Shown here: positions 8,401 to 17,486 of the stretch, one piece after another
Position numbering within the stretch: position 1 is the first letter of the stretch
Layout: every line of letters starts with the position of its first letter
Source: JAWWOL01 sp963797535
GTDB taxonomy: Bacteria > Actinomycetota > Actinomycetes > JAWWOL01
NCBI GenBank assembly: GCA_963797535.1
Contig: CAWCPQ010000001.1
Location: forward strand, 186,001 to 250,000
Reading direction: 5' to 3'
DNA: 64,000 nt
Notes under the pieces: generated by a model
Databases searched by the model: none
Told to the model about the DNA's origin: nothing
What the model saw: the letters and a program-made list of their open reading frames with translations, nothing else
Translations under genes and position numbers: made by a program

Positions 8401-8422
8401 ATGCTTGCCGAAAAGCAAGTAT
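8401..8422. promoter_or_regulatory. Candidate MarR operator
   Basis: Near-perfect inverted repeat ATGCTTGC-CGAAAA-GCAAGTAT; 7 of the 8 arm positions pair. It is in the intergenic gap 31 bases upstream of the marR ATG (8453). Position and size fit an autoregulatory MarR site covering its own promoter and that of the co-transcribed MFS gene. No binding evidence is available from sequence alone. Confidence 0.6.
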
Positions 8423-8452
8423 CATGGAAGGTGAACCCCGAGAGGACGTCAG

Positions 8453-8917
8453 ATGTCACCCCGCTCCACCACCGCAGAGCCGCGAACCGCCATCGATGCC
8501 GATTCCGTCGCGCGGCTGCGCGCGACCATCGGCCGGCTGGCCAGGCAGATGCGGGTCTCCGCCACGCACGCCGGGCTGACGCCGACCCAGATGTCGGTGC
8601 TCAACACGGTCGTACGGCACGGGCCGCTGCGGCTGGCCGAGCTGCAGTCCATCGAGGCGGTCAACCCGACGATGCTCTCGCGCATCGTCGGCAAGCTCGA
8701 CGAGGCCGGACTGATCAGCCGGGTCTGCGACCCCGAGGACCGACGCGTGGTCACGGTCGAGGTCACCGCCAGTGGCCGCCGAACCGCCGAGCAGGTCCGC
8801 GCGGAACGCAACCGCACCCTGACCGCGATGCTGGAGGCACTCCCCGCCGACCAGGCCGACGCGGTGATCGCCGCGCTGCCAGCCTTGGAAGCACTGTCAC
8901 TCGGACTCATGCCGTGA
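8453..8917 (+). CDS. MarR-family transcriptional regulator
   Basis: 154 residues, the usual MarR length. The winged-helix region runs from about residue 35 (THAGLTPTQMSVLNTVVRHGPLRLAELQ), with the recognition helix NPTMLSRIVGKLDEAGLISR and the wing CDPEDRRVVTVEVTASG. These proteins are dimeric repressors released by small molecules. The stop overlaps the GTG start of the downstream MFS transporter, so the regulator very likely controls that exporter. A matching palindrome lies just upstream at 8401-8422. Confidence 0.9.
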   Translation: MSPRSTTAEPRTAIDADSVARLRATIGRLARQMRVSATHAGLTPTQMSVLNTVVRHGPLRLAELQSIEAVNPTMLSRIVGKLDEAGLISRVCDPEDRRVVTVEVTASGRRTAEQVRAERNRTLTAMLEALPADQADAVIAALPALEALSLGLMP

Positions 8918-10176
8918 CCCGGGTCGAGGCGTTCTCCCGCCAGACCTTCGCAGCCCTCGCCATCCCCAACTACCGGCGTTACTTCACCGGCCAGGCGATC
9001 TCCCTCATCGGCACCTGGATGCAGTCGGTCGCTCAGGGCTGGCTGGTCTACACGCTGACCGACTCGGCAACCGCGCTCGGCCTCGTCATCGCCCTGCAGA
9101 CCCTGCCCGTACTCCTGCTCGGCCCCTACGCCGGTGTCGTGGCCGACCGGGTCGACAAGCGCAAGCTGATGATGGCGCTGCAGGCGATCATGGGCGTGCT
9201 CGCCCTCGTGCTCGGCCTGCTCACGGTCAGCGGCAACGTCACGCTGTGGGAGGTCTACCTGCTGGCCGTCCTGCTCGGCCTGAACAACACGTTCGAGAAC
9301 CCGGCCAGGCAGGCGTTCGTGCTCGAGATGGTCGGCCCGGCCGACCTGCGCAACGCGGTCAGCCTCAACTCGGTGCTGGTCAACGTCGCACGCGCCGTCG
9401 GCCCGGCCATCGCCGGCCTGCTCATCACGCTCGGCGGACTCGGCATCTGCTTCATCATCAACGCGGTCAGCTTTGCCGCTGTCGTCGCCTCGCTGTACTT
9501 CATGGACCTCGCAGCCCTGCAGCCTTCGCGCCCGGCGGTGCGCGGCAAGGGCCAGCTGCGGCAGGGGCTGCGCTACATCCGGCGCGAGCCCGACCTGTTC
9601 GTACCCCTGGTCATGATGGCGCTGGTGGGGTGTCTGGCCTACGAGTTCCAGGTCACGTTGCCGGTGCTGGCCCGTACGACTTTCAACGGCGGAGCGCAGG
9701 AGTACGGCTTCCTCACTGCGGCCATGGGGGTCGGCGCTGTCATCGGCGGGCTGTGGACTGCTGCCAGAGGTCGTACGGGGCTCAAGCCCCTCATCACCAC
9801 GTCGTTGATCTTCGGCGTGCTCATCCTGGCCGCGGCACTGGCACCCACCTTCGGGGTCGAGCTGGTCGCGATCGCCTTCGTCGGCGCCGCCAGCGTGAGC
9901 TTCCTGGCCAAGGGCAACAGCACGCTGCAGCTGGCAGCTGCCCCCGAGATGCGCGGTCGGGTGATGGCGTTGTGGGCGGTCGCCTTCCTCGGCTCGACGC
10001 CGATCGGGGGTCCGATCGCCGGGTTCGTCAGTGCCACCTGGGGTGCCAGGGCCGGTCTGGTCATGGGCGCCGCCGCGTGTTTTGCCGCTGCCGGTTTCGG
10101 CTGGGCAGTGATGCGGCGCAGCCGTCGGCCGGTCCTCGACGACGTCGAGATCCCGGTCGAGGCCGTCGCGGCATGA
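8914..10176 (+). CDS. MFS efflux transporter (EntS / DUF894-like)
   Basis: About 420 residues with 10-12 predicted membrane helices, starting at GTG 8914 inside the marR stop (GTGA overlap). Early sequence FAALAIPNYRRYFTGQAISLIGTWMQ and the loop VVADRVDKRKLMM after the second helix match the EntS/transmembrane-secretion-effector branch of the major facilitator superfamily. ENPARQAFVLEMVGPADLRNAVSLNS is also typical of that branch. It is likely a proton-driven exporter of a small molecule sensed by the adjacent MarR. The substrate cannot be read from the sequence. Confidence 0.88.
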   Translation: MTRVEAFSRQTFAALAIPNYRRYFTGQAISLIGTWMQSVAQGWLVYTLTDSATALGLVIALQTLPVLLLGPYAGVVADRVDKRKLMMALQAIMGVLALVLGLLTVSGNVTLWEVYLLAVLLGLNNTFENPARQAFVLEMVGPADLRNAVSLNSVLVNVARAVGPAIAGLLITLGGLGICFIINAVSFAAVVASLYFMDLAALQPSRPAVRGKGQLRQGLRYIRREPDLFVPLVMMALVGCLAYEFQVTLPVLARTTFNGGAQEYGFLTAAMGVGAVIGGLWTAARGRTGLKPLITTSLIFGVLILAAALAPTFGVELVAIAFVGAASVSFLAKGNSTLQLAAAPEMRGRVMALWAVAFLGSTPIGGPIAGFVSATWGARAGLVMGAAACFAAAGFGWAVMRRSRRPVLDDVEIPVEAVAA

Positions 10177-10222
10177 CACAGCAGCCTGACAAGCGTCGCG
10201 CTGACAAGGCAGGATGGGGGGC

Positions 10223-11128
10223 ATGAAGATCGACCCCACCGACATCCGGCTGGCCGGAGCCGTCCCGCTCAACCCGCGTCCGGCGCCGAAGGCGTCACCA
10301 GCGCTCGCGGCTGCCGCCAACGGCGCCGTGGCCGTCATCGACGTCACCGAGGCGACGTTCGAGGCCGAGGTGCTCGAGCGCTCGAAGCACGTGCCGGTCG
10401 TCCTCGACTTCTGGGCGGACTGGTGCGGTCCGTGCAAGCAGCTCTCGCCGGTGCTCGAGCGGCTGGCGCTGGCCGCGGCGGGCGCCTGGGTGCTGGCCAA
10501 GATCGACGTCGACGCCAACCCACGGCTGGCCCAGGCCGCCCAGGTGCAGGGCATCCCAGCGGTCAAGGCCGTCGTCAACGGCCAGCTGGTGCACGAGTTC
10601 ACCGGTGCCGTGCCCGAGCCGCAGGTCCGCAGCTGGCTGGCCGAGGTGCTGACCGCTGCCGCTCAGATGGGCTTGGCCGGTCCGTCCGGCGAGCCAGCGG
10701 AGGAGGAGGAGCCGACTCCGGCCTACCTGCTCGAGGCTGACGACGCGCTGGCCAAGGACGACCTGCCAGGGGCCATCGCCGCGTTCACCACCGAGATCGC
10801 CGCCAACCCGTCCAACCAGGACGCCAAGGCAGGGCTCGCCCAGCTCGAGCTGATGCTGCGCATCGGCGACGCGGACCTGGACGCGACCCTTGCCGCAGCA
10901 CAGCGCGATCCGGACAACATTGACACCATCCTGCTGCTGGCCGACCTCGAGCTCGGGGCCGGCCGCATCGAGGAGGCGTTCAGCCGGCTGCTCGAGGTGA
11001 TCCGCCGTGGTCCCGGTCCCGACCGGGAGGCTGCCCGTACCCGGCTGCTGGACTTCTTCCTTGTCATCGGCGGCGAGCACCAAGCCGTAATTAAGGCGCG
11101 GCGAGACCTCACGAGTGCCCTGTTCTGA
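10223..11128 (+). CDS. Thioredoxin-domain protein with TPR tail (CnoX/YbbN-like)
   Basis: About 301 residues; ATG 10223 is preferred and ATG 10214 is the alternative. The thioredoxin fold at about residues 40-140 has an intact active site WADWCGPCKQLSPVLE and the cis-Pro loop QGIPAVKAVVNGQ. An acidic linker (EPAEEEEP) leads to a helical TPR-like C-terminus (LAKDDLPGAIAAFTTEIAANPSNQDAKAGLA). This domain order is that of YbbN/CnoX, a holdase-type co-chaperone that delivers clients to chaperonins. E. coli CnoX has a degenerate active site, but this protein keeps CGPC, so it may have true redox activity. It ends in a hairpin. Confidence 0.85.
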   Translation: MKIDPTDIRLAGAVPLNPRPAPKASPALAAAANGAVAVIDVTEATFEAEVLERSKHVPVVLDFWADWCGPCKQLSPVLERLALAAAGAWVLAKIDVDANPRLAQAAQVQGIPAVKAVVNGQLVHEFTGAVPEPQVRSWLAEVLTAAAQMGLAGPSGEPAEEEEPTPAYLLEADDALAKDDLPGAIAAFTTEIAANPSNQDAKAGLAQLELMLRIGDADLDATLAAAQRDPDNIDTILLLADLELGAGRIEEAFSRLLEVIRRGPGPDREAARTRLLDFFLVIGGEHQAVIKARRDLTSALF

Positions 11129-11166
11129 CCCGTTCTGACCCACTCTGCCCCGGGCAGACAACGGGT
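11128..11166 (+). terminator. Hairpin downstream of the thioredoxin-TPR gene
   Basis: Outer arms ACCCGTT (11128-11134) and AACGGGT (11160-11166) enclose an inner TCTGCC/GGCAGA stem. The structure begins at the stop codon of the preceding gene and precedes the leader of the secreted protein gene. It has no strong U-tract. Confidence 0.5.
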
Positions 11167-11234
11167 CCCCACCGTGCCAAGATGTGCCGCTCGACCGATG
11201 TTCGGTTGAGGGGGACAGGGGTGGGGAGAGCTCG

Positions 11235-13610
11235 ATGCTCGACATGCGAGTACGGATTCTGGCTGGGTTGAGCGCTGTTGTGACCGTGGGCGGGATCGCG
11301 CTCACCTCGGTGCCCGCAGTCGCTGTCACCCCTGCTCCGGCGGCGACGGCCGTCGGTACTCCCGCTGCCGGATCCTTCGTTGCGGTCAAGGCGGCCCGAA
11401 TCGGTGACGTGAAGGTGGCCGGCAAGGGTGCTGTGTCCTTTGCGGCGCTCGGCGCGCACGGCGTTCCGGCCACCGGTGTGGCCGCGGTTGCCCTCAAGCT
11501 GACCGCTTCCAAGCCCGGTGCCGCTGGCTCGCTCGTGGCCTACCCGAGCGGCAAGCCGCGCCCGGGCGTGCTGTCCGTGTCCTTCGGCGCAGGCCATGAC
11601 GCCACATCCACCGTGGTCGTGGCACCGGGCGCCAAGGGCCGGTTCGTCGCGTACAACTCCTCGACCAAGAGCGTCCGGATCATCCCGACCGTCGTTGGCT
11701 ACTACCGCACGCTCACCCCGACCTCGCCCGCGGCAAGCTATCTGATCCCGATGGCCGCCAGGGCCATCGGCTCGGTCGTCGTCAAAGCCCATGGCTCCGC
11801 GGCCGTCACCGTTGCTGGCGCCCATGGGGTGCCGGCGACCGGCACCACCGGGGTCGTCCTCGAGCTGTCGGCTGTCAACCCGACCAAGGCCGGTCTGCTG
11901 ACGGTCACTCCGTCGGGGGCCACCAAGTCCAAGGTCGTCGCACTGTCCTTCACTGCCGGCCGATCGACCACCAATCTGGTGACGGCGGCCGCCGGCACCC
12001 TTGGCCGGATCGTGGTGAGCAGCACCGCCAGCGTCGCCGTGCGCGTGCGGCTGGACGTCGTGGCCTACCGGGTCGTTCGTTCCGTGCCCGGTGCGCCGCT
12101 GACCGTCGGCGCGACGTCGCCCATCGCTGGTGAGGCGAGGATCACCTGGTCCGCCCCGGCCAACGGCGGCTCGGCGATCACTGGCTACACCGTCACACCG
12201 AGTCTCGGTGCGCCCGTCACCCTGGCCGCCAACGTCACCTCGTACACCTTCACCGGCCTCGGCAGCGGCGAGTCGTTCAACGCCAGGGTGCGGGCGAGCA
12301 ACTACCTCGGCAGCTCGGCCGCTGCCGTGAGCCCGGTCGTCATCGTCAAGGGTGCGGCAGGGACCAACATCACGTCGGCCGTGTCCGTGGACAGTGCCGA
12401 GGGCTACCACGGTTCCGGTGTGACGACGGCAATCCCGGCCGCCTCGGCCGACGGCAGCGTCGTCGCCTTCAGCTCGTCGTCGGCCCTGATTGTGGGCGAC
12501 GCGAGCGACGTCAACGGTTCTGCCGACGTGTTCCTTCGTTCGGGTGGCACGACGACCAGGGTGTCCAACACGCCCGACGGCAAGGCGCCGGCCAAGGGCG
12601 CGAGCACCGATGTCAGCATCTCAGCTGACGGCGCCACGGTTGCGTTCGACTCGACCGCACCGGACCTGGTCGCCGACGACACCAACGGCCGCAGCGACGT
12701 GTTCGTCTGGACCGCGGTCGACGGGGTCAGCCGGGTCTCTCTCACCGACACCGGCGCCCAGGGTGGCCCGCTGGGCACGGCCGAGAAGGAGAGCAAGCTG
12801 CCGGCGCTGTCCGGTGACGGCCGCTACGTCGCCTTCGTGTCCAACGTGCCCGACTTGATCTCGACGCCGACGCCGCAGGTCAACCTGGCTTACAACGTCT
12901 ACGTCCGCGACCGGACCGACAACACCACGACGCTGGTGTCGCAGACCGTCGCAGGGGCTCCGCTTGCCGTCAACGTCATCGGCAGCCCCTCGATCTCGGC
13001 TGACGGCCGCTACATCGCGTACACGACGGCCGCCACGAACGTGGTTGCCGGCGACACCAACGGCGTGAACGACGTGTTCGTCTACGACCAGACCACCAAG
13101 GTCACCACCCGGGTGTCGGTCGACAGTGCCGAGGCCGAGGCGGACGGGCCCAGCTCAGCCCCGGTGCTCTCGAGTGACGGCCAATTCGTCGCGTTCCAGT
13201 CGACCGCCACCAACCTTGTGGCCGGCGACACCAACAACGTCTCCGACGTGTTCGTCCGTGACACCGTCGCTGGCACGACGAGCAGGGCGTCCCTTGCCGA
13301 CAGCGGCGCCCAGGCCAACGGCGCGAGCACGGCACCGTCGCTGTCCGGCGACGGGGCGACCGTGCTGTTCACCTCGGCGGCCACCAACCTGGTCGTGGGT
13401 GACACCAACGGTCAGCCGGATGCCTTCGTACGGTTGACCGGCGCCAGCCGCACCAACCGGGTCTCCCTGTCCACCGGTGAGCTGGCGGGCGGGGGCAACG
13501 GTGCGACGCTGTCCGCCGACGGTTCAGTGGCGTTGTTCACGTCAACGACCCCGCTTGCGGCCGCGGACACCAACGCCAAGGCCGACCTGTTCGCCCGTAC
13601 CCTCGGCTAG
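11235..13610 (+). CDS. Large secreted protein with FN3 domain and TolB-like beta-propeller
   Basis: About 791 residues from ATG 11235, with GGGGAGAG upstream. A signal peptide (RVRILAGLSAVVTVGGIALTSVPAVAVTPA) ends near residue 30. Residues about 40-290 hold two related beta-rich modules, each containing a GAHGVPATG segment. An FN3 domain follows (VPGAPLTVGATSPIAGEARITWSAPANGGSAITGYTV, in parts). The C-terminal 400 residues are repeats of about 55 residues with the pattern SADGRYIAYTTAATNVVAGDTN - NDVFVYD - TTRVSV. These are WD40-like PD40/TolB propeller blades, at least six of them. It is probably an exported binding protein or adhesin; no enzyme motif is seen. It is monocistronic. Confidence 0.82.
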   Translation: MLDMRVRILAGLSAVVTVGGIALTSVPAVAVTPAPAATAVGTPAAGSFVAVKAARIGDVKVAGKGAVSFAALGAHGVPATGVAAVALKLTASKPGAAGSLVAYPSGKPRPGVLSVSFGAGHDATSTVVVAPGAKGRFVAYNSSTKSVRIIPTVVGYYRTLTPTSPAASYLIPMAARAIGSVVVKAHGSAAVTVAGAHGVPATGTTGVVLELSAVNPTKAGLLTVTPSGATKSKVVALSFTAGRSTTNLVTAAAGTLGRIVVSSTASVAVRVRLDVVAYRVVRSVPGAPLTVGATSPIAGEARITWSAPANGGSAITGYTVTPSLGAPVTLAANVTSYTFTGLGSGESFNARVRASNYLGSSAAAVSPVVIVKGAAGTNITSAVSVDSAEGYHGSGVTTAIPAASADGSVVAFSSSSALIVGDASDVNGSADVFLRSGGTTTRVSNTPDGKAPAKGASTDVSISADGATVAFDSTAPDLVADDTNGRSDVFVWTAVDGVSRVSLTDTGAQGGPLGTAEKESKLPALSGDGRYVAFVSNVPDLISTPTPQVNLAYNVYVRDRTDNTTTLVSQTVAGAPLAVNVIGSPSISADGRYIAYTTAATNVVAGDTNGVNDVFVYDQTTKVTTRVSVDSAEAEADGPSSAPVLSSDGQFVAFQSTATNLVAGDTNNVSDVFVRDTVAGTTSRASLADSGAQANGASTAPSLSGDGATVLFTSAATNLVVGDTNGQPDAFVRLTGASRTNRVSLSTGELAGGGNGATLSADGSVALFTSTTPLAAADTNAKADLFARTLG

Positions 13611-14459
13611 GTCATTCGCCGCTGCCGGCATTGACTGCAGGCCGACGACCCCGAGAAGCGCAAGCCGTTCGGCGTCGCTCGTGCCCGGCTGCGCGGTGTA
13701 GGCGACGATCCGCAGGTCACTGCCAGGGACGGTGAGGACGTCGCAGTCCAAGGTGATGAGCCCGAGGGACGGGTGGTCGATCGTCTTGCGTTCGGTGGTA
13801 CGCACGGCGACGTGCCGGGCCGCCCAGAGTCGGGCGAACCGTGGGCTGAGACGTTCGAGGTCGGCGACCATCGAGCGCAGCTCCTGGTCCTGCGGGTAGC
13901 GTCCGGCGGCCAGCCGGAGATCGGCAACCATGCCGTGCTCGAACTCGGTCCGGCTCTGCTCCGTGCGAACCATGCGCTGGGGGCTGTTCGTGAAGACTCG
14001 CCAGACCAGGTTGCGGTCGCGCCCGCTGTGCACCGAGGGGTCACCGAGCAGAGCTGCCCACGGTGGGTTCCACGCCAGCAGGTTCCAGGCGGCGTCATGC
14101 ACGCTGACCGGCAGGTCGACGAGTCGGTCGAGCAGCCGCTGGATGCCGGGCGTCAGGAAGGTCGGCACCTGTCCCGCGCCGGGGACAGCCTGGCCGGCGA
14201 CCCGGTAGAGGTGCTCTCGCTCGTCGGGAGTGAGCCGTAGCGCTCTGGCCAGCGCCGCCACCACCTGTGCCGAAGGGTGCTCGGCTCGCCCCTGCTCGAG
14301 TCGGGTCAGGTAGTCCACCGAGAGCCCGGCGAGCGCCGCCAGCTCCTCGCGGCGCAGTCCCGGCGCCCGACGGTGCCTTCCCGCTGGCAGCCCAACAGCT
14401 GACGGTGAAACCTGGTCGCGCCACGTGCGCAGCAGTGACCCGAGCTCGTTGTCCTTCAC
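13542..14459 (-). CDS. XRE-family regulator with MmyB-like ligand domain
   Basis: 305 residues from GTG 14459 (VKDNELGSLLRTWRDQ). The helix-turn-helix (LRREELAALAGLSVDYLTRLEQGRA) is at about residues 35-60. It is followed by the MmyB-like sensor domain with DAAWNLLAWNPPWAALLGDP, NLVWRVF and a C-terminal PGSDLRIVAYTAQPGTSDAERL. Members repress adjacent dehydrogenase or reductase genes. Here the short-chain dehydrogenase gene is divergent 102 bases away, the classic arrangement. The 3' end overlaps the convergent secreted-protein gene by 69 bases, so the last residues (GEQVGLGVGVRGRKRGR) may be a read-on tail. Confidence 0.85.
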   Translation of the reverse strand: MKDNELGSLLRTWRDQVSPSAVGLPAGRHRRAPGLRREELAALAGLSVDYLTRLEQGRAEHPSAQVVAALARALRLTPDEREHLYRVAGQAVPGAGQVPTFLTPGIQRLLDRLVDLPVSVHDAAWNLLAWNPPWAALLGDPSVHSGRDRNLVWRVFTNSPQRMVRTEQSRTEFEHGMVADLRLAAGRYPQDQELRSMVADLERLSPRFARLWAARHVAVRTTERKTIDHPSLGLITLDCDVLTVPGSDLRIVAYTAQPGTSDAERLALLGVVGLQSMPAAANDLAEGTGEQVGLGVGVRGRKRGR

Positions 14460-14561
14460 CTCGCCAGTGTCCCCCGCCCGAGTTCGGAGTGCCTGGTACT
14501 GCTGGTCCCGGGCAGAACGGGTGGCTGGCTGAGGTGAATCGCCCCGACCACGCTTGCCGGC

Positions 14562-15257
14562 ATGACGACGACATTGATCACCGGGGCAAACAAGGGTTTG
14601 GGCTACGAGAGCGCACGGCGGCTGCTGGAGGCCGGGCATCTCGTCTACGTGTCGGCGCGAGACCCGGAAAGAGGACGCCGGTCCGCGGAGACGCTCGGAG
14701 CTCGGTTCGTCCGGCTGGACGTCACAGACGACGACTCCGTCGCCGCGGCAGTCGCCGTGATTGGTGCTGAGGTGGGTTCCCTCGACGTGCTGGTCAACAA
14801 CGCCGGGGTTGCTGGCGGTTTCCTAGCCGCTGCGGATACGACGGCCGGGGAGGTGCATCGGGTGTACGAGACCAACGTGCTCGGCGTTGTCAGAGTGACG
14901 CACGCGTTCCTGCCACTGCTCGGACTCTCGGAGCATCCGGTGGTCGTCAACGTGAGCAGCGGGCTGGGGTCGATGGCCATCACCACCGACCCCACCCGGT
15001 TCGAGCACTCCTTGACCGGGCTGGCCTACCCGTCGTCCAAGGCGGCGGTCAACATGTTGACGTCTCAGTACGCCAAGGCACTTCCCCACATGCGGATCAA
15101 CGCGGTGGACCCGGGCTACACCTCAACCGACCTCAACGGCCACCGTGGCACCCAGACGGTGGAGCAGGGTGCAGAGGCGATCGTCGCGATGGCGCTGGTC
15201 GGGCCCGACGGCCCTACCGGGTCGTTCACCGACCGCCATGGCTCGGCACCCTGGTAA
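14562..15257 (+). CDS. Short-chain dehydrogenase/reductase
   Basis: 231 residues, classical SDR size. The cofactor motif TGANKGLG is at residues 7-14, the NNAG motif near residue 80, and the catalytic region has NVSSGLGSM followed by YPSSKAAVNML (YxxxK). The basic residue after the second strand (SARDPERGRR) suggests NADP(H). The end of the protein (GPTGSFTDRHGSAPW) is like SDRs paired with XRE/MmyB regulators. It is most likely repressed by the divergently encoded XRE protein. The substrate is unknown. Confidence 0.88.
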   Translation: MTTTLITGANKGLGYESARRLLEAGHLVYVSARDPERGRRSAETLGARFVRLDVTDDDSVAAAVAVIGAEVGSLDVLVNNAGVAGGFLAAADTTAGEVHRVYETNVLGVVRVTHAFLPLLGLSEHPVVVNVSSGLGSMAITTDPTRFEHSLTGLAYPSSKAAVNMLTSQYAKALPHMRINAVDPGYTSTDLNGHRGTQTVEQGAEAIVAMALVGPDGPTGSFTDRHGSAPW

Positions 15258-15258
15258 G

Positions 15259-17484
15259 TCAGCCCTCGTGCTTGAGCCAGATCGTGCCCAGCGGCGGCAG
15301 GATCAGGGTGGCCGAGTGCGGCTGCCCGTGCCGCGGGTCGTCCCACGCGATCACGCCGCCGAGGTTGCCGACGCCGCTGCCGGAGTAGAGGTCGGCATCG
15401 GTGTTGACGACCTCGCGCCAGAAGCCACCGTGCGGGAGCCCGAGGTGGTAGTCGGCGTGCGGCGTACCGGAGAAGTTGGCGACGCAGGCCATCGTCGAGC
15501 CGTCGCTGCCGAAGCGCAGGAACGAGAACGCGTTGTTGCCAGCGTCGTTGGCGTCGATCCAGTGGAATCCGGCCGGATCGTGGTCCTGCGTCCACAGTGC
15601 GGGGTTGTCCTTGTAGACCGCGTTGAGGTCGCGTACGAGGTTGAAGACACCGCGGTGGTCCGGGGTGTCCAGCAGCCACCAGTCGATGGACCTGGCCTCG
15701 GACCACTCGGACTCCTGGCCGAACTCGTCGCCCATGAAGATCAGCTGCTTGCCGGGGTGCGCCCACATGTACGCGTAGAGGGCGCGCAGCGTGGCCAGCT
15801 GTTGCCAGCGGTCGCCGGGCATCTTGCGCAGCAGTGAACCCTTGCCGTGCACGACCTCGTCGTGGGACAGCGGCAGGACGAAGTTCTCGGAGTAGGCGTA
15901 CATCATCGAGAACGTCATCTGGTGATGGTGGTACTGCCGGTAGATCGGCGCCTTGGTGAGGTAGTCCAAGGTGTCGTGCATCCAGCCCATGTTCCACTTG
16001 AAGCCGAAGCCCAGACCGCCCAGGTGGGTGGGGCGCGACACCGCCGGCCACGAGGTGGACTCCTCGGCGATGGTGACGATGCCGGGTACGCGCTTGTAGC
16101 AGGTGGCGTTCATCTCCTGCAAAAAGCCAATGGCTTCAAGGTTTTCGCGGCCGCCGTACTGGTTGGGCAGCCACTCGCCGTCCTTGCGCGAGTAGTCGAG
16201 GTAGAGCATCGAGGCGACGGCGTCGACGCGCAGCCCGTCGATGTGGAACTCCTCGAGCCAGAAAAGAGCGTTGGCCACCAGGAAGTTGCGTACCTCGGAA
16301 CGGCCGAAGTTGAAGACCAACGTGCCCCAGTCGGGCTGTTCGCCGCGGCGCGGGTCGGCGTGCTCGTACAGCGCCGTGCCGTCGAACTTGGCCAGCGCCC
16401 AGTCGTCCTTGGGGAAGTGACCGGGCACCCAGTCGACGATGACGCCGATGCCCGCCTGGTGCATACGGTCGACGAGGAAGCGGAACTCGTCCGGCGAACC
16501 GAAACGGGATGTCGGCGCATAGTACGAGGAGACCTGATAGCCCCAGGAGCCGCCGAACGGGTGCTCGGAGACCGGCAGGAACTCGACGTGCGTGAAGCCG
16601 AGATGCTGGACGTACTCGACCAGCTCGTCGGCCAGCTCGACGTAGGACCGGCCCGGCTTCCACGAGCCGAGGTGGCACTCGTAGATGCTCATCGGCCGGC
16701 TGTGCGGCGTCGACGCCGTCCTGGTGGCGATCCAGTCCTCGTCGCGCCAGGTGTAGCCCTCGGTGAACACGACCGACCCGGTGCGGGGCGGGTGCTCTGT
16801 GGCGAACGCCAGCGGGTCGGCCTTTTGCCGCAGAACCCCGTCTGCGCCGAGGATCTCGTACTTGTACGTGGTCCCGTCGCCGATGCCGGGGATGAACAGT
16901 TCCCAGACGCCGGAGGAGCCGAGCGTGCGCATCGGCTGGGCCCGGCCGTCCCAGTGGTTGAAGTCCCCGACGACGCGGACCCCGCGGGCCCCGGGGGCCC
17001 AGACCGCGAAGGAGGTTCCGGTCACGTCGCCGTGCACGCTCGGGAACGACCGGACCCGCGAGCCCAGCACGTGCCACAGGTTTTCGTGCCGGCCCTCCCC
17101 GATCAGGTGCAGGTCGATCTCACCGACCGTCGGCAGGTGCCGGTAGGGGTCGTCGACAACCACCGGGTCACCGTCGTAGGCAACGCGGATGCGGTAGTCG
17201 GGAACCTCGTCGCCGGGCAGCGCCGCGGCGAAGACGCCCTCGTGCACGTGCGACATCGGGTAGCGCTGGCTGCCCACCTCGACCTCGACCGTCGACGCGT
17301 GCGGGCGCAAGGTGCGCACGGTCACGACGCCACCGGCGGGGTGCGCGCCCAGGATCGAGTGCGGGTCGTGATGTGCTCCCGCCAGCAGCCGATCGATCTC
17401 CTCGTTCGAGACCGGCGCCGGGGCGAGTGGCTTGCTCGCACTCTGCGTGCTTGCGGGGGGCTTTCCGACAGCGTTCCCGGTCAT
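15259..17484 (-). CDS. glgB: 1,4-alpha-glucan branching enzyme
   Basis: 741 residues, full length for actinobacterial GlgB. It has N-terminal CBM48-type modules (LLAGAHHDPHSILGAHPAGG; FAVWAPGARGVRVVGDFNHWDG) and a GH13 catalytic barrel with the nucleophile region IDGLRVDAVASMLYLDYSRK, the acid IVTIAEESTSWP and the transition-state residue LPLSHDEVVHGKGS. It cuts alpha-1,4 chains and rejoins them as alpha-1,6 branches, acting on the GlgE-made polymer. It is the last gene of a glgE-treS-mak-glgB operon, 2 bases from mak, and its stop is 1 base from that of the convergent SDR gene. Confidence 0.96.
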   Translation of the reverse strand: MTGNAVGKPPASTQSASKPLAPAPVSNEEIDRLLAGAHHDPHSILGAHPAGGVVTVRTLRPHASTVEVEVGSQRYPMSHVHEGVFAAALPGDEVPDYRIRVAYDGDPVVVDDPYRHLPTVGEIDLHLIGEGRHENLWHVLGSRVRSFPSVHGDVTGTSFAVWAPGARGVRVVGDFNHWDGRAQPMRTLGSSGVWELFIPGIGDGTTYKYEILGADGVLRQKADPLAFATEHPPRTGSVVFTEGYTWRDEDWIATRTASTPHSRPMSIYECHLGSWKPGRSYVELADELVEYVQHLGFTHVEFLPVSEHPFGGSWGYQVSSYYAPTSRFGSPDEFRFLVDRMHQAGIGVIVDWVPGHFPKDDWALAKFDGTALYEHADPRRGEQPDWGTLVFNFGRSEVRNFLVANALFWLEEFHIDGLRVDAVASMLYLDYSRKDGEWLPNQYGGRENLEAIGFLQEMNATCYKRVPGIVTIAEESTSWPAVSRPTHLGGLGFGFKWNMGWMHDTLDYLTKAPIYRQYHHHQMTFSMMYAYSENFVLPLSHDEVVHGKGSLLRKMPGDRWQQLATLRALYAYMWAHPGKQLIFMGDEFGQESEWSEARSIDWWLLDTPDHRGVFNLVRDLNAVYKDNPALWTQDHDPAGFHWIDANDAGNNAFSFLRFGSDGSTMACVANFSGTPHADYHLGLPHGGFWREVVNTDADLYSGSGVGNLGGVIAWDDPRHGQPHSATLILPPLGTIWLKHEG

Positions 17485-17486
17485 GG

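Noticed and set aside
8449..10602. 717-codon minus-strand frame over marR, MFS and the thioredoxin gene
   Set aside because: Spans three well-supported plus-strand genes; composition is a shadow.
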